From: Stappia stellulata DSM 5886
GTDB lineage: Bacteria > Pseudomonadota > Alphaproteobacteria > Rhizobiales > Stappiaceae
Assembly (NCBI RefSeq): GCF_000423705.1
Contig: NZ_AUIM01000004.1
Coordinates: forward strand, 248,001 to 312,000
Length of the DNA: 64,000 bases
Direction: 5' to 3'
Shown: positions 58,391-64,000 of the stretch, piece by piece
Numbering within the stretch: the first letter of the stretch is position 1
How the letters are laid out: every line of letters starts with the position of its first letter
Program-made: the position numbers and the translations under genes
The notes under the pieces: generated by a model
The model's input: the letters and a program-made list of their open reading frames with translations, nothing else
What the model was told of the DNA's origin: nothing
Database searches by the model: none

Positions 58391-59160
58391 CAGATCCGCC
58401 CTCCGCGCCGCCGGATGGGGGTCTCGCCGGTGAAGATCCGCCCGGTGTAGGAGGTCCGGTCGAGGTCCTTGAGACCGTGGTTGCGGGCGAACTGTCCGAT
58501 CTCATGCAGGGTGGTCGCGATGCGCCGCGCCTTGCCGGCCGTCTGCTTCCGAATGTCGTCGAGCAGCTCTTCGGCAATGGCCACTTCGGGCACGAGGAAG
58601 CCGGCAAGCGTCGTGGCGTCTTCGAGATCGCAGGGCTGCGCCAGCCGGAAATCCAGAACCCGGTTGTGCACCCGCTCGTGGGCTTCGAGCTTCTTCGGCA
58701 AGAGTTCCTCGCCGATCAGGACCACGGGCGCTTGCGTCGTTTCGTGGATGTCGCGGACGAACTCGATCATCTTGCCATCGACGAGCTTGTCGGCCTCGTC
58801 GATGATCATCGGCCGATTGGGGGCGTCTCCCATGCGGTGGATGATTTCATCCATCATCGCCGCCACCGTGCCGCGCGGACGCGGTTGCCCGAGTTCTTCC
58901 AGAAGCGCCTCGCAAAACCGCTTTTGTCGCCAGTAGTGACGAACCTCGATATAGACGGCGCCCGTCTTGTTCATGGCGTATTGCGCCGCGACCGATTTCC
59001 CGTAGCCGCTGTCGCCAGAAAAGACGCCGATCCCCGGCAGACCGACGCCGCGATCCTTGAGCGTCTCGATCAACATCATCAGCGTCATGACGTTCTTGAG
59101 CGGGGCGATCGAGCCTCGCCTGGGCGCTTCGCTCTTGACCATCGCCAGATTTCCAGTCAT
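58390..59160 (-). CDS. MuB-like ATPase, transposition target protein
   Basis: The 256-residue AAA ATPase has Walker A GDSGYGKS (49 to 56) and Walker B PMIIDEAD (117 to 124). It follows the transposase gene. MuB binds target DNA and delivers it to the transposase, giving target immunity. I chose ATG 59,160 (AGAGGA upstream) since the frame beyond it to 59,298 overlaps the transposase end and lacks similarity. Confidence 0.9.
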   Translation of the reverse strand: MTGNLAMVKSEAPRRGSIAPLKNVMTLMMLIETLKDRGVGLPGIGVFSGDSGYGKSVAAQYAMNKTGAVYIEVRHYWRQKRFCEALLEELGQPRPRGTVAAMMDEIIHRMGDAPNRPMIIDEADKLVDGKMIEFVRDIHETTQAPVVLIGEELLPKKLEAHERVHNRVLDFRLAQPCDLEDATTLAGFLVPEVAIAEELLDDIRKQTAGKARRIATTLHEIGQFARNHGLKDLDRTSYTGRIFTGETPIRRRGGRI

Positions 59161-59225
59161 CAAAACATCCTCTTTTGACTTTGAAGGGTTCCGGTTCGCC
59201 GGGGCTCTTTTTTTGTGGGCGGCGC

Positions 59226-61397
59226 TCAGCCGCCGAAGTCCTCGCTCATCAACGCGAGCGCACGGTATTCGGGGCCGGCCTGATAGCCGCCGAGCCACAT
59301 GGCCTCTGTTGTTTCCAGTTCCTCACCGGCCTCCAGGCGCGCTTCCAGATCGAGCGCGCGCTTGAACCGGAGCTGTGGCGTCTCCTGCGACCGGATGGGG
59401 GTCACCTTCGCCCGCTCGGGAACCGGCGCCGTAAGTTCGCTCCGCAGTTCGGCCATTGCCTTGGCTTCACGGGTGCTCTTTTGGGGAGCCGCCGGCTCGG
59501 CAACGGCATCCAGCGCGTTTCGAATGTCGGCGGTCGTGTGTTCGCTCTCGCGCCTGGGCAGTGACACCACGTTCGGAACGTCGCGCGCAGCAACGTCGAG
59601 AACCCGTTCGATCAGCGGGCGACCCTTGGTGATCTCGCGAATGTGCCGCTTCGCTTCACGTGTTGCGGCGTCCAGGGTCTCAGACTGTGCTTCGCGCTTG
59701 GCCGCAAGCACCGTCGACGGGTGGATGCCGGCAAGCTCGGGACAGATCGCCTCGTCGATAAAGGTCCCGTCGCCGGCGTCGAAGACAATCACGCGCCCGG
59801 CGTCGTTGGGGTCCATGCGAACGAAGACCTGGGTGCCGGGAAGGGCTGCGTTGATCACGTAATGGAAGTGATCGATCCGGATGCCTTGCTTGGTAACCGT
59901 CCGCAGACCGTCCTTGCCGGCGACCGGCATGAGCAGGATGTCGAGGGCGCGCGCATCGACCGTGCGGATCTCCGCATCGGAAGCCATCGCGGCTTGAGCC
60001 GGCGTCTTGCCCTTGAGGGCTGAGTGCGGGCGGTGATTGTAGCGCGTCTCCGTCCAGGCATCGGCGAAGCGCTGCAATTCCAGTCCGGTCATGGACACGT
60101 CGAAGAGATCGGCGGTATCCGCGCCGAGACGGTCGGCGAAGCTCTTGCGGTCCTCTATCGCCTTCCGGTCGGCGACGTTGTGGCCGACAAACCCCGGCAG
60201 CAGCGTGGCGCAATCGTGCTGGAAGGTCTTGATGACGCGCTCGACGTGGCCCTTTTGCTGCGGGCTATAGGCGTCGGAAACGTCCATCTCTATATCGAGC
60301 GCGGCGAACAGGCGTTTGGTGTCGTTGGCGATAAAGTCCGACCCGTTGTCGGTCTTGATCGTGTCCGGCACACCCCAGGTGAGAATGGCACGGCGCAGCA
60401 GCATGGCGACGGCGGAAGCGCGCGGGGTCTTTGATACATAGAAGAGCGTGCGCCGTGTTGCGATATCGATGCAGGCGTAGATCGCATGCCGTCCGTCGGT
60501 GCAAAGCGCATCCACCGGTGAGGCGTCGATCTGCCAAAGCGCATTCGGCTCGCGAATGTGCCGCAGCGCGCCGATGCCGGCGGGCGCCATCGTGGAACGG
60601 TATTTGTCCGGGTTGGACAGCTTCGTCAGCGCGACTTTTTCGGTCTCTTTAAGCCGCTTCAAAAAGTGCTGGAACGTGCGAACCGGCGGGGTTTCGACGG
60701 ATGCCATTCGGCCCTGCCGCTCCACCTGCAGCGTCTCGCCGAATTCGTCCCGGCACAGCGTGCGGATATGATCGGCCGAAAGATGCGGTTGATGGGCGAC
60801 CAGCGCCAGAATGAAGACTCGGACCGCGCCGCCATTTGCCGTGTCGAGAACGCCCTTGCCCTTGCGGGCGGTGGAGCGATCGACTGCCAATGCATCGGCC
60901 TTGCCGGCGCGTTTCGCGGAGCGCCACCTTTGCAGGGAGCGCTTGGACAGCTGGGGAACGGTATCCCTGATCCAGTCCTCGACCTCGATCGAGTGGGTGT
61001 TGTAGCGATCGGCGAAGATCTGGAGCCGGGACGACAGGCCGAGAGTCAGGCCGGCCGAGAAGCTCTCGAACGCCTTGACGATGGCAAGGCGCGCATCCCG
61101 GTTGACGCGTGCGGCCTCGGTGCCGCTGAAGGTCAGCTTCGTATTGCCGTCGGCGTCCCGTGTCACTTCCCGGCGCACGGCGAGCGCGCGCCGCGTGAAT
61201 TCAAGCTGCGCTTCGGTCGGGAAGAGCCGGAAATGGTACTCGCGGCCTCCGCCGCGCTGGCCTTTCCGGGTACGAGACAAGAATGGGTGTTCGTGCCAGC
61301 TCTCGCGCTCGGCTGCGCGAAGAATGCCGCTTTCCGTTTCGGGCAATCCCGGCAGGTCGAGTTCGGCGGCCTCGCGTGCGGTGAACCATTCCTTCAT
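59226..61397 (-). CDS. Mu-type DDE transposase A
   Basis: The 723-residue protein has an N-terminal DNA-binding part (residues 1 to 90: EWFTAREAAEL, then GREYHFRLFPTEAQ), a second HTH near 150 to 165 and the rve catalytic core. The DDE residues are Asp291 (LWQIDAS), Asp350 (TIKTDNGSDF) and Glu386 (QKGHVERVIKTF). The C-terminal domain II/III follows. Length and spacing match MuA. It replicates and integrates the phage. Start ATG 61,397 follows GGAGGG. Confidence 0.95.
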   Translation of the reverse strand: MKEWFTAREAAELDLPGLPETESGILRAAERESWHEHPFLSRTRKGQRGGGREYHFRLFPTEAQLEFTRRALAVRREVTRDADGNTKLTFSGTEAARVNRDARLAIVKAFESFSAGLTLGLSSRLQIFADRYNTHSIEVEDWIRDTVPQLSKRSLQRWRSAKRAGKADALAVDRSTARKGKGVLDTANGGAVRVFILALVAHQPHLSADHIRTLCRDEFGETLQVERQGRMASVETPPVRTFQHFLKRLKETEKVALTKLSNPDKYRSTMAPAGIGALRHIREPNALWQIDASPVDALCTDGRHAIYACIDIATRRTLFYVSKTPRASAVAMLLRRAILTWGVPDTIKTDNGSDFIANDTKRLFAALDIEMDVSDAYSPQQKGHVERVIKTFQHDCATLLPGFVGHNVADRKAIEDRKSFADRLGADTADLFDVSMTGLELQRFADAWTETRYNHRPHSALKGKTPAQAAMASDAEIRTVDARALDILLMPVAGKDGLRTVTKQGIRIDHFHYVINAALPGTQVFVRMDPNDAGRVIVFDAGDGTFIDEAICPELAGIHPSTVLAAKREAQSETLDAATREAKRHIREITKGRPLIERVLDVAARDVPNVVSLPRRESEHTTADIRNALDAVAEPAAPQKSTREAKAMAELRSELTAPVPERAKVTPIRSQETPQLRFKRALDLEARLEAGEELETTEAMWLGGYQAGPEYRALALMSEDFGG

Positions 61398-61858
61398 CGC
61401 CGCGCCCTCCACTTGGCTTCAAGGGAGGCCTTGCGCGCCGCGACGTCGCGTTCGTGCTCTTCGATTAGGTGCAATTCGATCAGGTCGGCATAGCGCGCAT
61501 CGACCACGACCAACCCGAAGCGCTCGACGATCGCCCCAAGCAGTCCCTGACAGCCGGTTGCTTCAACCAGGGCAATGAATGCGTCCAACGGAATTCGATG
61601 TTCCTCGGATGCTTCGGACGCCCATTTGTCGAGGGTGGTCTCAGAAACCGCCCGCCCGAGTGTCTCGGATATCTGTCGGGCGATCTCCGCACGCGACACA
61701 CCGCCCTCGCGTGCCTCGCGCAGCCCCCGCGACACCATGCGTGCAATCTGACTGTCGAGCGCACCACGGCTTGACTGTTCCTCGCCGAGCCCGACCGTGA
61801 CTTGCGGCGGGGTCCAGGAAAACAGATCTTGCGTTTGGGTATCGCGACGGCGGGACAT
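61394..61858 (-). CDS. Early Mu-like phage protein before the transposase
   Basis: The 154-residue product begins SRRRDTQTQDLFSWTPPQVTV and has MVSRGLREAREGGVSRAEIARQISETLGR split, an HTH-like helix, and IPLDAFIALVEATG. Proteins with this start lie directly before transposase A in other alphaproteobacterial Mu-like phages. Its role is unknown. Confidence 0.75.
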   Translation of the reverse strand: MSRRRDTQTQDLFSWTPPQVTVGLGEEQSSRGALDSQIARMVSRGLREAREGGVSRAEIARQISETLGRAVSETTLDKWASEASEEHRIPLDAFIALVEATGCQGLLGAIVERFGLVVVDARYADLIELHLIEEHERDVAARKASLEAKWRARR

Positions 61859-61863
61859 GACGG

Positions 61864-62745
61864 TTAGCCTCGCTCCGCCAACCAGAGGTCGATGGCGTCA
61901 CGATGCGCCTCGAAGAAGCGATGTTGCTCCGCTCGCTTGAGCCGTGAGAACCGATCCGACACCTTCTCCCAAGGCTTTGGCGTCTGTGCCGGCTGGGTCT
62001 TGTCGATCACGGCAATTGCCTCGTCGACGCTTGTCGCCGTGGGTGGCTCCGCCAGAATGAGACCGATGATCTGCGCTTGCCGGTCCGGCGATTGGTCAGA
62101 GAGTTTCAGGAGTTCGGACTGGTTGCCGGCGAGCGGGCTGTCGGCGATGCGGTCGCGGATGTCGGGCGAGATCGTTGCGATCTGGAGCGCCAGATAGATC
62201 GCCCGCTGGCTCAGGCCGAATGCGGCCTGAGCTGCCTCCGAGAAGCAAACTGCCAACTTAGCACTTTGATCGTCGAGATCCCCGCTCGGCTGAATTCGTG
62301 CAATGTTTGCACTAATTCCGGCATCCGCTTTTTTCGGCTTCCGACCCGGTTTCACCTTGCCATGCGCGGCCTCGTAGATGTCCCGCCATGCGGTAATCGC
62401 GACGGCCCGTTCCAATGGGTTCAACTCGAACCGCATCAGGTTCTCGCGGATCTCCCGAAGACGGGTTTGGGCTTCGTCGGCGAAGGCTTCAGGTGCATGG
62501 ACAATGGACGGGATGGTTGCCCATTCGAGTTGTTGTGCGGCCGCAAGCCGGTGCGCCCCATAGATCAACCGATAACCGCCATCGTCGTTCGGTCCGACCG
62601 CTTCGATAGGCGTCAGCAGTCCGCGTTGATCGAGATCTTCCGCAAGGGCTTCGACGCGCGCCGGCAGGGCCTTGCGCAGGCGATCGGTCGCGTCGATTGC
62701 AGCCAGATCCAGATCCCTGATGGTGTGTGCAGTCATGTGTTTCAT
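61864..62745 (-). CDS. ParB/Srx-domain protein in the early region
   Basis: Residues 15 to 110 form a ParB-like nuclease domain: ARVEALAEDLDQRGLLTPIEAV, then YRLIYGAHRLAAAQQL with the GxHR motif and the strand ATIPSIVHA. The middle has an HTH-like helix (QAAFGLSQRAIYLALQIATIS). The C-terminus is helical. No ParA is beside it. A regulatory or DNA-binding role in phage early control is likely. Start is ATG 62,745 or 62,736; upstream is a GC-rich hairpin. Confidence 0.8.
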   Translation of the reverse strand: MKHMTAHTIRDLDLAAIDATDRLRKALPARVEALAEDLDQRGLLTPIEAVGPNDDGGYRLIYGAHRLAAAQQLEWATIPSIVHAPEAFADEAQTRLREIRENLMRFELNPLERAVAITAWRDIYEAAHGKVKPGRKPKKADAGISANIARIQPSGDLDDQSAKLAVCFSEAAQAAFGLSQRAIYLALQIATISPDIRDRIADSPLAGNQSELLKLSDQSPDRQAQIIGLILAEPPTATSVDEAIAVIDKTQPAQTPKPWEKVSDRFSRLKRAEQHRFFEAHRDAIDLWLAERG

Positions 62746-62773
62746 CCCGGTAATCTTGTTGTCCCCGAAAAGC

Positions 62774-62802
62774 GGCCGGGCCTGCCGCCGCACGGCCCGG
62801 CC
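62774..62802 (-). repeat. Strong inverted repeat in the leader of the ParB-like gene
   Basis: GGCCGGGCC (62,774 to 62,782) and GGCCCGGCC (62,794 to 62,802) pair perfectly around an 11-base loop. On the minus strand it is followed by GCTTTTCGG, so it may act as a weak terminator or attenuator within the early operon. Confidence 0.6.
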
Positions 62803-62864
62803 AGTTGGGGAGGAAACGCGGGTAGCCCCGCCACCCGACCACTGACGCAGGTCGCGCGATCTCA

Positions 62865-63164
62865 TCAGGCCGGCACCTCGATTGCGTGCCAGGGTGCGCC
62901 GCCGATCCCGCGCGCATTGAGCCAGTCGGCTTCCGCTTGGGCTTCGCAGAGCGAGCCGAACCGGTGCGCGTCGCCTTCGAAAAAACTGGTCTCAGCAACG
63001 ACGATGGTTCCGCCGCCGTCGGCCTCGATTTGATGTGTCTTGCCCTTGTGGAAATAGGTCTCGCCGCTGGCGGAGACTTTCAGCAACACGGCCTTTTGAG
63101 ACCGTCCCGGCACCGGGAGACTGTTGTCAGGAAAAGCGCGGTTTGCAGACGGAAGAGCCGTCAT
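62865..63164 (-). CDS. Small early phage protein of unknown function
   Basis: The 99-residue product has AVLLKVSASGETYFHKGKTHQIEADGGGTIVVAE split and a FEGDAHRFGSLCEAQAEADWLNARG end. It looks like one alpha/beta domain. No family function is known. Confidence 0.6.
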   Translation of the reverse strand: MTALPSANRAFPDNSLPVPGRSQKAVLLKVSASGETYFHKGKTHQIEADGGGTIVVAETSFFEGDAHRFGSLCEAQAEADWLNARGIGGAPWHAIEVPA

Positions 63165-63278
63165 TTCGACACTCCTTTGTCAGGGCGCCGACGGACGTTT
63201 TGCCTGTCCCGATCAATCGGGGCGGTACTACGCTCTCGGCAGGTGGCCGGTTGGGCGGCGAAAGAACGATGGAGATGA

Positions 63279-63572
63279 TTGATGGAACAGACCGACATGG
63301 ATTGGCTGCGCGAGCACCGCGAGAACGTCCGCGATGTGATCCTGCGCTGCCTGGCTGCCGGCCTTGAGGGGATAAAGCCCGGCGTCACCACCGCTGCCCG
63401 AGAGGTGGCCGAGCGCGCGCTATTCGATTGGCCGGAGGGCACGCCGCCATATGTGCGCGCCTTCGCCGACGAGGAAACCCGCCGGCTCATCGCCCTGATC
63501 CTTCCGTCTGGCGAAGCTCGTCCAGAACCTCCGGTAGGACCTCGCGCACCGCATCGCGGACGGCGGCCCTGA
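63279..63572 (+). CDS. Plus-strand small protein in the early control region
   Basis: The 97-residue frame starts at 63,279 or 63,282 after GATGGAG and reads MDWLREHRENVRDVILRCLAAGLEGIKPG then AREVAERALFDWPEG and YVRAFADEETRRLIALI. It has normal helical composition and no low-complexity bias. It runs against the phage direction and overlaps the end of the minus-strand gene at 63,487. Mu has its repressor divergent from the early genes, but no HTH is visible here, so function is open. Confidence 0.5.
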   Translation: MMEQTDMDWLREHRENVRDVILRCLAAGLEGIKPGVTTAAREVAERALFDWPEGTPPYVRAFADEETRRLIALILPSGEARPEPPVGPRAPHRGRRP

Positions 63573-63675
63573 AATGGTCGTGCATCTTGGCGCCCAGATC
63601 AGCCGTAACCTCCGCGAGCAAGGCCCCCTGAGCCTCCCGCTTCTTGGCGAGGATTTCGCGTGGCGACAGGTTCAT
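63487..63675 (-). CDS. Small early phage protein next to Ner
   Basis: The 62-residue product is helical (LSPREILAKKREAQGALLAEVTADLG split, then HFRAAVRDAVREVLPEVLDEL). Its ATG overlaps the Ner stop, so it is probably coupled to ner. Confidence 0.6.
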   Translation of the reverse strand: MNLSPREILAKKREAQGALLAEVTADLGAKMHDHFRAAVRDAVREVLPEVLDELRQTEGSGR

Positions 63676-63968
63676 GCCGCCGCGCGGTCCTGGCCGCGAT
63701 TGCCGCTGGTGGCACGCCGCGCATACCTGCTAGAAAGAATGCGGGTTTTCTTGATCGGATACCGATCGGGAAAGAGCTGTTCGACGGGCACCTCAAGGAA
63801 GTCGGCAATCGCCTTCTCAGCCTTGCTATTTTTGCGCGTCCAGATGTGGCCGAAGCTGTTGGGCTTCATTCCGATGCTCTCGGCCAGCGCGGAAAGTGTC
63901 ATGCCACGCCGGTGCAGCTCGGCCTTGATGGAATGCTGGTCCCAGGCGGGAGGCGTTCCGGGCTTCAT
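63672..63968 (-). CDS. ner: Ner/Nlp-like DNA-binding protein
   Basis: The 98-residue protein has WDQHSIKAELHRRGMTLSALAESIGM, PNSFGHIWTRKNSKAEKAIADFLEVPVEQLFPDRY split, the exact pattern of Ner: helix-turn-helix followed by AExAIAD.L.V....P.RY. Mu Ner turns down early transcription. The C-terminal 25 residues are an extra basic tail. It is the first gene of the early operon in the window. Confidence 0.9.
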   Translation of the reverse strand: MKPGTPPAWDQHSIKAELHRRGMTLSALAESIGMKPNSFGHIWTRKNSKAEKAIADFLEVPVEQLFPDRYPIKKTRILSSRYARRATSGNRGQDRAAA

Positions 63969-64000
63969 GGGCTACCCCTTTCGAAACCGGCCTGCGGTAA

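Larger units (their letters stand above)
19707..64000 (-). mobile_element. Mu-like transposable prophage (right end and about 44 kb; left end outside the window)
   Basis: Gene content and order are those of a Mu-type phage read on the minus strand: Ner, transposase A, ATPase B, GemA, Mor, lysis, Mu head genes, a P2-type contractile tail, then a com/mom-like right end. The right end near 19,707 has terminal TG and two spaced direct repeats. The left end, with the repressor, lies beyond 64,000. About 6 kb of foreign cargo (41.5 to 47.4 kb) interrupts the head region. Confidence 0.93.

Overview
The window is high-GC DNA from a proteobacterium, most likely an alphaproteobacterium. I infer this from codon use, from the abundance of tripartite tricarboxylate transporter (TTT) genes and from a Mu-like phage of the type seen in Rhodobacterales and Hyphomicrobiales. 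No rRNA, tRNA or CRISPR array was seen. The window has two parts.

Part 1 (1 to about 19,700) is chromosomal. It holds a catabolic gene cluster for an unidentified organic, probably aromatic, acid. Recognisable genes are a partial FAD dehydrogenase, a TctB/TctA pair, a UbiX flavin prenyltransferase, an amidase with a small coupled upstream ORF, an aldehyde dehydrogenase, an FAD monooxygenase, an Asp/Glu-racemase-like protein, a GntR/UTRA regulator, a UbiD decarboxylase, a TctC binding protein and a TctA-TctB fusion. UbiX would make the prenylated FMN that UbiD needs. The TTT genes would import the acid, and the oxygenase, dehydrogenase and amidase would act on it or its products. A recurrent near-palindrome, AAA(C/G)TGTYRACA, occurs at every promoter region of the cluster (near 685, 799, 4546, 6353, 6661, 6785, 9897, 14553 and a variant at 14681). 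It is the likely operator of the GntR protein. Between 8,330 and 9,740 lie broken remnants of a tctC and a 3-hydroxyisobutyrate-dehydrogenase-like gene. From 18,000 to 19,700 there is further debris, including a frameshifted nuclease-like gene and an 18-bp tandem repeat.

Part 2 (about 19,707 to beyond 64,000) is most of a Mu-like transposable prophage, read almost entirely on the minus strand, so its early genes are at the right of the window. From right to left it has Ner, small early genes, a ParB-like protein, the DDE transposase (MuA), the MuB ATPase, DUF3164, GemA, a Mor/C-type activator, a lysis module (endolysin, holin-like), Mu-type packaging and head genes (gp25 to gp29, F, I with nested scaffold, T, gp35 to gp37, G), and a P2-like contractile tail (V, W, J, I, fibre genes, sheath, tube, E/E' with a -1 frameshift site, tape measure, U, X, D). 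It ends with a mom-type locus: Com, a 60-residue protein, an ABC-ATPase/GNAT fusion and a formyltransferase. A perfect 13-bp palindrome, CTGACA(C/G)TGTCAG, stands in front of three late operons (29,009; 41,500; 54,772) and is the likely Mor/C target. The right end near 19,707 carries two 19-bp direct repeats 22 bp apart, as expected for transposase-binding sites.

Two cargo regions are the best candidates for undescribed biology. One is a more AT-rich three-gene cassette (41,899 to 46,977: phosphoribosyltransferase-like, zinc-ribbon protein, membrane-anchored KAP P-loop NTPase) between head genes F and I, which looks like a defence module. The other is the com-linked ABC-GNAT plus formyltransferase set, which looks like a DNA-modification module.
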